In this document: one piece after another, positions 40,726 through 49,835 of the stretch
How the letters are laid out: every line of letters starts with the position of its first letter
Numbering within the stretch: position 1 is the stretch's first letter
NCBI GenBank assembly: GCA_027493675.1
Contig: JAOSKI010000001.1
Coordinates: 310,001 to 374,000, forward strand
Length of the DNA stretch: 64,000 bases
Direction: 5' to 3'
Source of the DNA: Microthrixaceae bacterium
Lineage (GTDB): Bacteria > Actinomycetota > Acidimicrobiia > Acidimicrobiales > Microtrichaceae
Made by a program: the position numbers and the translations under genes
Notes under the pieces: generated by a model
Seen by the model: only the letters and a program-made list of their open reading frames with translations
Told to the model about the DNA's origin: nothing
Database searches by the model: none

Positions 40726-41435
40726 GAAGCGGCGGTGGCGGATCGCCCGAGCCGCTCCCGCTCGGCCGGGGTGAGCAGTCGGGGTCCACCCGGGACCCGC
40801 TCGTTGGGGTCGGCCTCGGGGTCGAACGCCGGCCGCACCCAGATGGTTGTCGCACCGCCGGGGAGATCCTCGGTGTCGACGGTGACGAGCGCACCGCTCC
40901 ACTCGGTGGAGGGCTCCGACGGCGCCGGGATCGGGAGTGACTGCCCATCCTCGTCGAGCACGAACGCGACTCGACCGGAGACGTCGGCGACCCGTCCCGC
41001 GAAGGTCGCGACCCCGAGGTCGGGAAGCAGTCGCTGCCGTGCCGACGCGGTGAGCGTCGCCAGGCGGGTGAGCGCGCCGCCGGTGTCCTCGTCGAGAGAT
41101 GCCGGGTCCGGGTCGGGTCCGCCGTGCTCGGCCAGCCACTCGGCGACGAAGCGCGCCGAGCGGTGACCGGCCAGCCGGGATGCCTCGGCGCGAGCGGCGC
41201 GAGCGGCGTCGAAGCGCTCATTCCGCACGAGCCGAGCCACGTCGATCGTCAGCGACGAGTACCAGACCACCTTGCCGTGCGCGCCCCGTCCGGAGCGCGG
41301 CACGACCGTGATCGCTTCGGCGGCGAGGCCCTTGTCGCGCAACGACCGCAACGCTGAGTCAGGCCGGAGATGCCCGCCGGGGCGAAGCACCTGGGCCAGC
41401 TCGGTCGAGGTGGTGAGCGGCCATGCGAGGATCAT
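40722..41435 (-). CDS. Hypothetical protein with repeated N-terminus
   Basis: 237 residues, intact: MILAWPLTTSTELAQVLRPG, VPRSGRGAHGKVVWYSSLTI, then a helical stretch with many Ala/Arg, then LPDLGVATFAGRVADVSGRV. No recognised family. The first 28 codons and upstream region belong to a 246-bp direct repeat; in the other copy (43500-43745) the same start leads to a 36-residue open frame ending EYQMGGD. A dyad CCTCTGATCC...GGATTCAGAGG (41448-41478) before the start may be its operator. Confidence 0.5.
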   Translation of the reverse strand: MILAWPLTTSTELAQVLRPGGHLRPDSALRSLRDKGLAAEAITVVPRSGRGAHGKVVWYSSLTIDVARLVRNERFDAARAARAEASRLAGHRSARFVAEWLAEHGGPDPDPASLDEDTGGALTRLATLTASARQRLLPDLGVATFAGRVADVSGRVAFVLDEDGQSLPIPAPSEPSTEWSGALVTVDTEDLPGGATTIWVRPAFDPEADPNERVPGGPRLLTPAERERLGRSATAAS

Positions 41436-41595
41436 GGGCGGAGTGTACCTCTGATCCAGCATTCTGCGGATTCAGAGGCGTCGCCAGAACCGGGGGTGGC
41501 ATCACTCGTATGGGCCCAAACTCGTAGAGGCCCAACTCCTCGGCGTTCTGCGTCATCTCGTCGATGGCGGTCCGGCGCTTCGTCGCCGCGGCGTC
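41350..41595. repeat. 246-bp direct repeat, copy 1
   Basis: Aligns without gaps to 43500-43745 (offset 2150) with only about ten differences. It holds the start of the gene at 41435, a dyad, and the 3' end of an antitoxin-like reading frame (IDEMTQNAEELGLYEFGP). Confidence 0.95.
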
Positions 41596-41614
41596 TTTGT
41601 AGGCGAGGGCGCGA

Positions 41615-42377
41615 TCATCGCCCGCCGAGCGAGTCGAGGAACGCTGCGGCGGCGTAGCTGATCTCCTCGGCGGTGATGGCCTGGTAGCGCTCGTCGTTCG
41701 AGATGAGCAGCACGGCCCGGGCCCGGCCGTGCCGGCGACGAGCTGGTCGCGGATGGTCGTCGCCACCACGCGGGCGAGCCTCGGGTTCGCGGCTGCGAGG
41801 TCGGCGGCAGCGTCGCCGCCGAGGTGGAGGAGCAGGTTGTAGATGTCCCAGAGGTCGCCGGGTCGCTTGTCGGGGCCGGCGACGCGACGCCGGTCCAGGT
41901 AGGCGTGGAGCTTGGTGGCGAGGAGGCGCCGGTGGTGGCCACGGGAACCGTCGCCTCGGTCCGTGTCTCGGCGGCCAGGAGCCGCACGGGGGTCGCGGCG
42001 GCCAGCGCATGGGCGTGCGCAGCGACGTAGAGCAGGTCCTTGTCGTCGAGGTGCGACACGTCGGCGTCGTCGACCGGTTCGACGTCCTGGAACTGGACCT
42101 CCGCCCCGCTGATCGTGATGGTGTGCGGGTCGGCGGCATCGTAGGTGGCGTCGTCGCGAGCGCGCAGGACCTCGAGCGCGGTCGGCGTGTAGCGCTGGTC
42201 GGTGACGGCGTCGAGGTCGGCGGTCGCTCGCAACGTCCTACCGAGGCGGACGGTGACGGCGACGCCGCCGATCACCGCGAAGGGCGGGATGTTCTCGGCT
42301 TCGAGCGCGGCTGCCGCCCGCACGAGCGGCACCATGGCCGAGCCGGTGAGGACGACGGTGGGGACGTCAGTGCTCAT
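41615..42377 (-). CDS. AbiEii-like nucleotidyltransferase (putative type IV toxin), frameshifted
   Basis: About 254 residues. FAVIGGVAVTVRLGRTLRAT followed by ADLDAVTD matches the GGxA...R.T.DLD core of AbiEii/DUF1814 nucleotidyltransferases; DLLYVAAHAHALAA and, after frameshifts near 41935 and 41730, LLATKLHAYLDRRR with DKRPGDLWDIYNLLLHLGG are also typical. C-terminal AITAEEISYAAAAFLDSLGG ends at 41615. Such toxins modify tRNA or act on nucleotides. ATG 42377 overlaps the upstream partner gene by 11 nt. Confidence 0.7.
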
Positions 42378-43412
42378 GCCACACGGCCTCGCCATCGGGT
42401 TGCCATTCGGCGAGCACCTGGAGCGACCTCGCGTCGCCCGCCGCCGCCAGGTCGAGGGCGGCGGCAACCGGGTGGACCACGAGCCAGCCGCGGTGGCGAC
42501 GTTCACCCGATGTCGGATCGGGGGCGCCGTCACCTGGTGGACGACCGGGACGGCGACGGAGGCCGCGGCCGCCAGGGGGTCGGAGGACCCGTAGCGTCTA
42601 GCGGCGATCGAGAGCAGCACGTGACCGGGGACGTAGAACTCAGCCGGTGTCTCGCCTCCGCTGACGATGGGCGCGCCGAGGGCGATCGCGGCCTGGGTGC
42701 CCCCGAGACGCCACGTGGGTTCGGTCGGGTCGTGGGCCCGGTCCCAGTCCTTCGGGTCCGGGACGCTGGCGAGCCAGCGCCGGTCCGTCGGCGCCCACTC
42801 CCGGGCGAGGGCCCAGAACAGCTCGGGCAGCACCGGTTCCCCGTCCTCGGTGAGCAGCCCGGCGCCGATGAGGGCCCGGCGGGCGTCGCTGGTGGAGGAG
42901 CGGGCGAGGTCGAACTGGTCGAACGAGGTCGTGGTCAGGACCGGGCGCGGATCTCGGTCGTACCGACGCCGGAGCAACTCGTAGGCCACGACTCGTCCGG
43001 CCCGCCCGACTACTCCGACTGGCTTGGGTCGCTCGCCTGGCTCCACGACGTCCACGGTGGTGTCGATCCGGATGCCGGGAGCACGCAGGAACAACCTCCC
43101 CGTGGCGAGGTCGAGGTAGCCCCAACCCGCTTCCCTGAGCGCAACCTGGGCCGGTTGGTTGATCCGGTCGGCGACGACCAACACCGACCGGTCGCCAGAT
43201 GGAAGGACCTTTCGCTTGAGTGCCTCGACGCGGTCGACGGTCGCGTAGGCCATTGTCTTCACCTCGATGCTTGCCCAGTGACCATCCAGTTCGATCTCGA
43301 GGTCTTCCGTGGAGTTGCCCGCTGGTTGCACGCCTCCCACAGCCTCGATGAGAGCGGCCACTGCCTGCTCGCGCAGGCTCCGGTCGAGAACGTCGGTCGA
43401 GCGCCGGCCCAT
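42367..43412 (-). CDS. AbiEi-like partner with nuclease-fold-like N-terminus
   Basis: About 348 residues. The N-terminal ~130 residues contain EDLEIELDGHWASIEVKTMA, an E...ExK arrangement recalling restriction-nuclease folds, then SGDRSVLVVADRINQPAQVA. A winged-helix-like part follows (TSDARRALIGAGLLTEDGEP) and a region ending HPVAAALDLAAAGDARSLQV after a frameshift near 42493. It overlaps the nucleotidyltransferase start, as AbiEi antitoxins do. A 28-bp dyad 20 bp upstream of ATG 43412 fits autoregulation. The nuclease reading is tentative. Confidence 0.6.
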
Positions 43413-43431
43413 GAGAGGAGTGTAGTCGATT

Positions 43432-43459
43432 CCGGTTTCCGGGTATACCCGGATACCGG
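43432..43459. promoter_or_regulatory. Operator-like dyad before the AbiE-like operon
   Basis: A 28-bp dyad with perfect core CCGGGTATACCCGG (43438-43451) and outer CCGG arms, one mismatch pair. Position and symmetry suit binding by the AbiEi-like regulator. Confidence 0.6.
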
Positions 43460-43499
43460 AAGTCGCCGCTCTAGTCAGTCGCCGCCCATCTGGTACTCG

Positions 43500-43745
43500 A
43501 ACGCTGAGTCAGGCCGGAGATGCCCGCCGGGGCGAAGCACCTGGGCCAGCTCGGTCGAGGTGGTGAGCGGCCATGCGAGGATCATGGACGGAGTGTACCT
43601 CTGATCCGGTGTTCTGCGGATTCAGAGGCGTCGCCAGAACCGGGGGCGTCATCACTCGTATGGGCCCAAACTCGTAGAGGCCCAACTCCTCAGCGTTCTG
43701 CGTCATCTCGTCGATGGCGGTCCGGCGCTTCGCCGCCGCGGCGTC
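43500..43745. repeat. 246-bp direct repeat, copy 2
   Basis: Gap-free partner of 41350-41595. Together the copies bracket the AbiE-like pair. Here the repeat joins a complete antitoxin-like gene on one side and a truncated 36-residue frame on the other. Confidence 0.95.
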
Positions 43746-44020
43746 CCTCTGGGCGAGGAGGTCATCGAGAAGGACGTGGCGTTCCGAGCCGACCAGGCGG
43801 GCGATCAGCTTGCCGGCGTCGATCATGCGGTCCACGGCGGGCCTGGACACGCCGAGGACCTCCGCTGCTTGCTCGGTCGTTGATCGACCGACATCGAGAG
43901 CCTGGACGCGAGTGGCGTTCGGATCTAGCTCGAGGTGAAGTCGACGACCGGGGACGACCCGACCGCTCCGCTCCTGATCAGCCGGAGCGAGCTCGTCGAG
44001 GCGCTCCGACGGCGTGAGAC
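43509..44020 (-). CDS. Orphan excisionase/HTH-type antitoxin
   Basis: The core STTEQAAEVLGVSRPAVDRM, then IDAGKLIARLVGSERHVLLD and DEMTQNAEELGLYE match, block by block, the antitoxin at 45062-45470 (TTEQAAAVLGVSRPTVVRLI ... REAEELGLYD). No PIN toxin follows; instead the frame runs out through the direct repeat to 43509. N-terminal residues upstream (RLHLELDPNATRVQALDVG) are open but without a start codon, so a frameshift is likely near 44010. A GTG at 43850 is the only in-frame start. Confidence 0.55.
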
Positions 44021-44170
44021 TACTTCATCAATCGTTTGACCGATGTGGAGAGCGCGGCGCCGAGGGTGACCCGCTACTGCGATCTCGCAGGGCTGCCCAT
44101 CGACGGCCGCGCTCGGCTATCCGTCGCAGACGCACGGATGCCCATCGGTGACGCCGAGGTGGAGGGGTAG
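43936..44170 (+). CDS. Hypothetical short protein, frameshifted
   Basis: VKSTTGDDPTAPLLISRSEL and VEALRRRE, then after a one-base shift near 44028 DYFINRLTDVESAAPRVTRY and CDLAGLPIDGRARLSVADAR. It looks protein-like but has no family and overlaps the antitoxin gene on the other strand; only one of the two need be right there. Confidence 0.3.
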
Positions 44171-44201
44171 GTGTCGGCGATCCGGCGTGCGGCCGATCCG
44201 T

Positions 44202-44223
44202 AGGGTCACGCCAGGGTCACGCC
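44202..44223. repeat. Tandem 11-mers left of att3
   Basis: AGGGTCACGCC twice head to tail, ending 73 bp before att3. At att4 a different 11-mer pair ends 72 bp before the tRNA. Confidence 0.6.
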
Positions 44224-44296
44224 GGCCGATTCGGGCCCTCGAACGAGGAAGGCCCAGGCGCCAGAAGCACCGGCTGACCTTGGCCTTCACAGTGGA

Positions 44297-44342
44297 GCGG
44301 GTGAGGAGAATCGAACTCCCGTATTCAGCTTGGGAAGCTGAT
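44297..44342 (-). repeat. att3: tRNA-Gly 3'-half remnant
   Basis: 46 bp identical to the 3' half of the intact tRNA-Gly. The ~110 bp to its right resemble the ~120 bp right of att2 (shared CCTGGTCAGG.CGTACTTCG segment). Confidence 0.92.
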
Positions 44343-44506
44343 CGGAGCGGGTGCGCTGACCTGCGGGTTTCGGCGTACAGCCTGGTCAGGCCGTACTTCG
44401 AGTGGCGGTGCGTACCCGCCAGGCACCCCGGATCCGATTCCGCAGGGCCACGCCGCTAGCTCTCGACGTACTCAGCCCGACCGTCATCGTGGCGGTGAAA
44501 TCGGCG

Positions 44507-45062
44507 TCAGGCGGGGCCCGCGAGCCAGGCGGCCGTCATCGTCGGGAACGAGCCGAGCATCGCCTCGATCAGATCGTGGGCGGTGACTGGCCGCTTCGTC
44601 CGCTTGGCGACGAGCGTATTGATGACCTCGTCGACGTCGTCGGGTGCCAAGGTCCAGAGGTGGGTCGCGAAGTCGTCGGCGGTCATCGCCAGCAGTCCGA
44701 GATCGGCAGACTCGGTCTCGGCCCGCAGTCGCTTATCGTTGGTGACGACGATCGATGCTTCGCCGGCGAGGGCGGCGGCGATCACGTGCTGGTCCTTCGA
44801 GTTGATGGCGGCGGGAGCGTCAACCGAGCCGGGGTCGATGAGTTGGTCGTCGAGCGCTTTGCACATGTGGCCGACCCGACGACGAAGTCCGGCAGGGTCG
44901 AGGTGCGGGGAAGTCCTCGATGAGGTTCCGCTCGACCTCGGCGACGGCCTCAGTCGACACGACCGGCTCGTAGAGCCCGAGGTCGAACGCGGTCATCAGA
45001 AAGTCGCAGGAGAGGATCGGGACGAGGACATCGGCATCCAGAGCCGCAACAAGTCGCTGCAT
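44507..45062 (-). CDS. PIN-domain toxin (VapC-like), frameshifted
   Basis: About 185 residues. ALDADVLVPILSCDFLMTAF carries the first acidic residue; NSKDQHVIAAALAGEASIVV and TNDKRLRAE carry the later ones expected of PIN ribonucleases. A frameshift near 44893 separates EDFPA from the rest. The C-terminal part (TLAPDDVDEVINTLVAKRTK) is helical. ATG 45062 overlaps the antitoxin stop (TGATG), standard for toxin-antitoxin pairs. Confidence 0.8.
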
Positions 45063-45470
45063 CAGTCGTAGAGACCCAGCTCCTCGGCCTCCCGGGTCAT
45101 CTTGTCGAGCGCTGCATGCCGCTTCGCGGCCGAGGCCTCACGGTAGGCGAGCACATCACCGAGCGAGAGGCGCCGATGAGTGCCCACCATCCGGGCAGGC
45201 AGCTTGTCCGCCTCGATGAGGCGGACGACGGTGGGCCTCGACACGCCGAGGACCGCTGCAGCCTGTTCCGTCGTGAGGTCCTCGGGAGAGCGCAGCACAA
45301 GTACCCGCTCGCCGTCGGCGGCCGCCTCGAGGAACTCGGCCAGGGCCTCGAGCACCGGCTGGGAAGGTCGAGCACGGTGCCGTCGCCGGCGGTGATGCGC
45401 GGACGGCTGCTACCGAGCGCGGCAGCACCTCGCGCGCCTGGTTTCGGTCCTTCTCGGTGACTGCGCTCAT
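45062..45470 (-). CDS. Excisionase-family HTH antitoxin, frameshifted
   Basis: About 136 residues. MSAVTEKDRNQAREVLPRSV is in a different frame from MLEALAEFLEAAADGERVLV (frameshift near 45365). The DNA-binding helix-turn-helix reads TTEQAAAVLGVSRPTVVRLI and the C-terminal toxin-binding helix ends TREAEELGLYD. Translation is coupled to the PIN toxin. It is a paralogue of the orphan antitoxin at 43509. Confidence 0.8.
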
Positions 45471-45598
45471 GGTGAGCAGTGTAGCTCCAAACGAAATATC
45501 CGAACAGGCACCTACTGGAGCACCATCCAAACCGGACACTCAGCCCTCGGGGTGGGCGTCCGGACTTGGCGCCCCGGGCGCGCTACTGGGACCGTTGA

Positions 45599-46080
45599 TC
45601 AGAGCGGAATGTGCACCTGCGAGATGGTCCCGACGTCGTCGTCGAGCTTCCGCCACAAGACGGAGTGGAAGACGAGGCGCAGGAGGAATCGGTCGGTTTC
45701 CGGACCGACCTCTGCCGTGTCCTTGCCGAGCCGCTGCTTCCAGTCGTCGGCGAGGTCCGACTGCTCGGGTACCGAGAGGCTGGGTAGGCGTTCGACCGGT
45801 CGGTCCCCCACACGTAGCCGTCAGGCCCACCGGCATCGAGCCACGCTTGGTAGTCGACGAACTCATCGGACCAGGACCTCGGCCACACGTCGTGACGTAC
45901 GCGGGTCTCGTAGTCGAGCCGCACGCAGTGGGTGAAGGTCAGCTCGTGGGTTCCGGGATCGGATCCGAGTACGTCCTGGACCACGATCAGGTAGTCACGG
46001 CCGTGCCTGGCCCAGCCGTGGCCGAGCACCGTGAAATACAAGGGGTGCAACCGCTGAAGGAGCTCAGCCAACGACGGCAT
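45599..46080 (-). CDS. Hypothetical protein
   Basis: About 160 residues: MPSLAELLQRLHPLYFTVLG, VQDVLGSDPGTHELTFTHCV, DYQAWLDAGGPDGYVWGTDR, and after a frameshift near 45790 LSVPEQSDLADDWKQRLGKD to VLWRKLDDDVGTISQVHIPL. The composition is that of a real soluble protein, but I recognise no family. Could be an accessory or anti-defence gene of the island. Confidence 0.5.
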
Positions 46081-46296
46081 CAGAGATCGATCGCTGGAAC
46101 GACGGTCGGCATCGGCACGTGTTGCCCTGAACCGTTCGCGTTGGCTCGATGCCTTCCGCCTCCCCTGAAGGGATCCCCAGATTCCTTGTCGAGTTTCGGG
46201 TCCGAATCGGGCTTACGTAGGCATGGAGCGACAGACGAGTGCATTCGCGCCGGCGGGATACCTGGCGGGAGGTCGGTGTGGTTGGTGGTCGTCGTG

Positions 46297-47040
46297 ATGC
46301 GCGCCACGACGCTCAAGGCCACCGCCGCCATGCGTTGGGTCTCGACGGCGACGTCGAGGGGGCGGAGCTCCGATCGCTCCTCGAGGCTGCCCACCCGGGA
46401 ACCGGCGCCCGACTGGGCCGCCGGTTCGGCCACTCATCGGCCCGGGCGTTCGACGCCGCGCTCGGCTGGTTCGAGCGCCACGGAGCGGTCACCCGCCGGG
46501 GCACCGACGGCGTGCTCCAGGTCGACACACTCGGGATCCCCGCCGCGGTGTTCCGTCAGCACACGCCTCGAACAGTCGACCCGCAGTTGCATTCCCACGC
46601 CATCGTCTCGGCCAAGGTCCAGGACGAGACCGGTCGGTGACTGGCGCTCGACGCCCGTTTCCCGAAGTGCCGGCAGCGCAGCATCGGCTGGGTGTACGAC
46701 GCCGCGCTGCGAGCCGAGCTCACCGCCGGCTCGGCGTCGCCTGGGTCGACCGGGGCGACGGCGTCTTCGACCTGGGCGCGTCCCCGAGAAGGTCCGCGAG
46801 GCCTTCTCGTCCCGCACGCAGCAGGTCGAGGCGAAGTTGGCCGAGCTGGTGCGTGCCTGGTCGGACGCACACGACGGCTCAGACCCTGGTCCGCGCACGG
46901 CCGCCCGCCTCGAACGCAACGCCGTGCTGCACTCCCGGCCAGACAAGGTCCACGGCGTCGACGCCGCTGAGCTCCACGCCCACTGGAGGGCCGAAGTCCG
47001 CGCCGCCGGTTCGAGCCCACCCGCCACCTCAACACCCCCG
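46297..47040 (+). pseudogene. TrwC/MobF relaxase N-terminal region, internally deleted
   Basis: Begins MRATTLKATAA like MobF relaxases, then jumps to HALGLDGDVEGAELRSLLEA without the catalytic tyrosine block. After RRFGHSSARAFDA it jumps again to ALGWFERHGAVTRRGTDGVL, skipping the FSAPKSVS region. DPQLHSHAIVSAKVQDETGR keeps the metal-binding histidines, and RSIGWVYDAALRAELTA with VPEKVREAFSSRTQQVEAKL continue the family pattern in other frames. Loss of whole conserved blocks, beyond simple frameshifts, marks true decay of a conjugation gene. Confidence 0.75.
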
Positions 47041-47668
47041 CTCTGCTCACATAGGAACAGGCGTTCCAGACGTGGGCCACCCGCACCACTCGGCGCCCGG
47101 TGGTCGGGCTCGCCCCGTCGGGCGCGGCGGGGTGTTCGCCCACTGGTGCGACACCCTCCCGCACCACACGCTCGACACCCCACGACGCTTCGAGCACCAG
47201 TGGGAAGCCCAGGCCAGCCTCGCCCTGCGCCCGGCCGGCCCGAAGCCGCAGACGCGTACATCGCCCGCGGAGGATCCACAGCGCCATCCGGCGACCGTCC
47301 GGTCACGGGTGGCCCAGGCACATCCCGGCCGTGCCCAGGCCGGGCGAACCGTCGCGATAACCACCACCAACGCCGAGACGGCCCGAGCGATCAACCGCGA
47401 GATCCAGTATCTGGCGCATCCCGGCGCAACCGGCGGTGTCCGCCTGCACGACGACACCACCGTCCAGGCCCGCCTCCACCGCGATGCCGGACTCGAACCC
47501 CCGCACCCGATCGCCGCCACCCGGGCTGCGCTCGCCGACCTGCGACGCGCCGATGCGGCGATGAACGCGGCCGAGTCCCCGACTGTTGTCGACCCGGAGC
47601 CGACGCCCCCGATCGCCCCCACCGCGCCGCTGCCGACCCGGCCGACGGGTCCGTCGCTCGGTCTGTAG
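47041..47668 (+). pseudogene. Further mobilisation-gene debris
   Basis: No intact gene. One frame has GRTVAITTTNAETARAINRE and GGVRLHDDTTVQ, resembling a segment of the helicase part of TrwC-like proteins, preceded by FAHWCDTLPHHTLDTPRRFE of unknown origin. Probably remnants joined by deletion. Confidence 0.35.
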
Positions 47669-47769
47669 CCCGGCGGTACCCCGGGTCTTGCGTCGCCCGG
47701 CCGCACATGACGGGCCTTCTCCACCGGCAGCCACCACTGCCCGTCCCTCCCGGAGCAGGCCATACCACG

Positions 47770-48814
47770 CAACGGCGACGCCGGAGGCAGGATCGACCGC
47801 CTCCCCCTCGGGCCGCTATCGAGTCCGCATCGTCACCCCCGGCGGCCGACGCCTCAGCCTCGGCACCCACCCCACCAAGCGCTCCGCCGAAGCCGCCTAC
47901 GGCCGGTCGGTCACCGACCAGGCCGACGGCAAGAGCGCCACCCCGTCGGCGGTCACCACGCCGACGCTCGCCGACTACGCGTCGAGCTGGGTCGACACCC
48001 GGCTCACGAAGCGCGGCGAGCCGGTCCTGCCACGGGTCAAGGACCTCTACCTCATGCAGCTTCGGCTTCACATCGTCCCTGCCTTCGGCACCAGCCGACT
48101 GGCCCGGATGACCACCGCCCAGGTCCGCGACTGGAACGCTCGTCTGCGAGGACCGGAGGGGCCAGGCACGAGCACGGCGGCCAAGGGCTACCGACTGCTG
48201 CGCTCGATCCTGGCGACCGCTGTCGAGGATGGGTTGATCCCTTCGAACCCCTGCACCATCAAGGGCGCCGGCGTCGAACCAGCAGATGAGCGCCCCATCC
48301 CCACCGTCGCCCAGGTCCACGACCTCGTAGAGCAACTACCCGAGCGGATGCGATGCGTTGTCCTCCTCGCAGCGTTCGTCGGTCTGCGACGAGGCGAGAT
48401 CCTCGGTCTCCGCCGTGGGGACATCGACCTCGACCTTCGAGAGATCGCCATCGTTCGTCAGCGTCCGCTCGACGGCCACGGCAACCACCTCGTCGGGCCA
48501 CCCAAGTCCGAGGCCGGGAGGCGGGTCCTCGACATCCCGAAGTCGCTGATCGCCGACCTACGCAACCATCTCGATGACTACGCCCAGGCCGGCGACGATG
48601 GTTGCGTCTTCACCGGCCAGAAGGGCGGGCCGCTCGCACCCGCGTCTGGCAGGACGCCTGGGCCAAGGCGCGAACCGAGGTCGGCCTTCCCGAGATCCAC
48701 CTCCACGACCTCCGCCATCTGGCTGGCATGCTGGCGGCGAGCACGGGCGGCAGCACCAAGGAGGTCATGTACCACCTTGGCCACAGCACCCATCAAGCCG
48801 CCCTCGTCGACTAA
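47770..48814 (+). pseudogene. Tyrosine recombinase truncated before its catalytic tyrosine
   Basis: About 345 residues: an N-terminal arm-binding part (GRYRVRIVTPGGRRLSLGTH), a SAM-like core-binding domain (YLMQLRLHIVPAFGTSRLAR), and the catalytic domain with LAAFVGLRRGEILGLRRGDI (catalytic Arg), HLHDLRHLAG (HxxR) and MYHLGHSTHQAALVD then a stop. The intact relative at 49836 has GHSTHDAALRYQHA here, so the tyrosine is lost exactly at the break. Just beyond, a fragment of TrwC begins. A frameshift lies near 48645. Start not identifiable. Confidence 0.75.
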
Positions 48815-48832
48815 ATGTCGATGTCGACATAG

Positions 48833-49775
48833 GTGGATCAAGCGGGCATGGTCGGCACCCGCGCCCTCGCGCCGCTGCTCGACCAGGCAGCGACAGCGGG
48901 AGCGAAGGTGGTCCTGGTCGGTGACCCGAAGCAGCTGCCCGAGATCGAGGCAGGCGGGTTCCTCCGCCACCTCGCCCAGCACCACGACGTGCATACGCTG
49001 ACCGAGAACCGGCGTCAGCGCGTCGGCTCGGGAACGCGACACGATCAGCGACCTCGCCCACGGCCGCGTCGACGCAGCGCTCGAACGCATGACCGCGAAC
49101 GACGGTGTCGTCGTCGGCCACAACGCCGACCTGGTCCGACAACGAATGGCTGACGACTGGTTCGACCACCACCGCAGCAGCGGGGCTTCTGCGGTGATGA
49201 TGGCGAGCCGCAACAGCGACGTCGACGACCTCAACCGGCGGGCTCATCAGCTCATGGCCGACCACGGCCACCTCCAGGGCGAACCGCTGCACCTCGACGA
49301 CCGGCCGTTCCAGCTCGGCGACCGCGTGGTGTGCCTGCGCAACGACCGGCATCTCAACGTGCGCAATGGCACCGTCGGCAACATCACCCACATCGACCAC
49401 CAGCACCGCACCCTCACCATCGACACCCCCGACGGAACCCGGCGCTTACCGGGCGAGTATCTCGATGACGGGCACGTTCGTCACGGCTACGCCGTCACCA
49501 TCCACAAAGCCCAGGGCATCACATGTGACCACGCGCTGTTCCTCGGCAGCGACGAGCTCTACCGAGAATCCGGCTACGTCGGCCTCTCCCGAGGTAGGGA
49601 GTCGAACCGGATCTACGCCGTCTCCACCACACCCGATCCCGAAGCCCACATCCCCAAACAACTCCGCAAGGACCGAGAGCCGCTCGACGTGCTCACCTAC
49701 GCACTCGAACAGACACGAGCCCAACACCTCGGGATCGACCACGACGCCGAGCCCGATGTCGGAGCAGGTCTGTAA
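48833..49775 (+). pseudogene. TrwC/MobF C-terminal helicase fragment
   Basis: Starts abruptly at the Walker B motif, DQAGMVGTRALAPLLDQA, followed by GAKVVLVGDPKQLPEIEAGG (motif III), ENRRQR, and, after a frameshift near 49020, AVMMASRNSDVDDLNRRAHQ and HGYAVTIHKAQGITCDHALF (motif V) with YVGLSRGRESNRIYAV (motif VI). Walker A and the relaxase domain are absent. The upstream half of the same kind of gene lies at 46297, with the truncated integrase in between, so the relaxase gene has been broken apart. Confidence 0.75.
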
Positions 49776-49835
49776 CGTGAGCGCCGTATCGCCGTCGTTC
49801 ACGGCCTCTCCATCTCGCATCGAGGAGCGGTAGCC

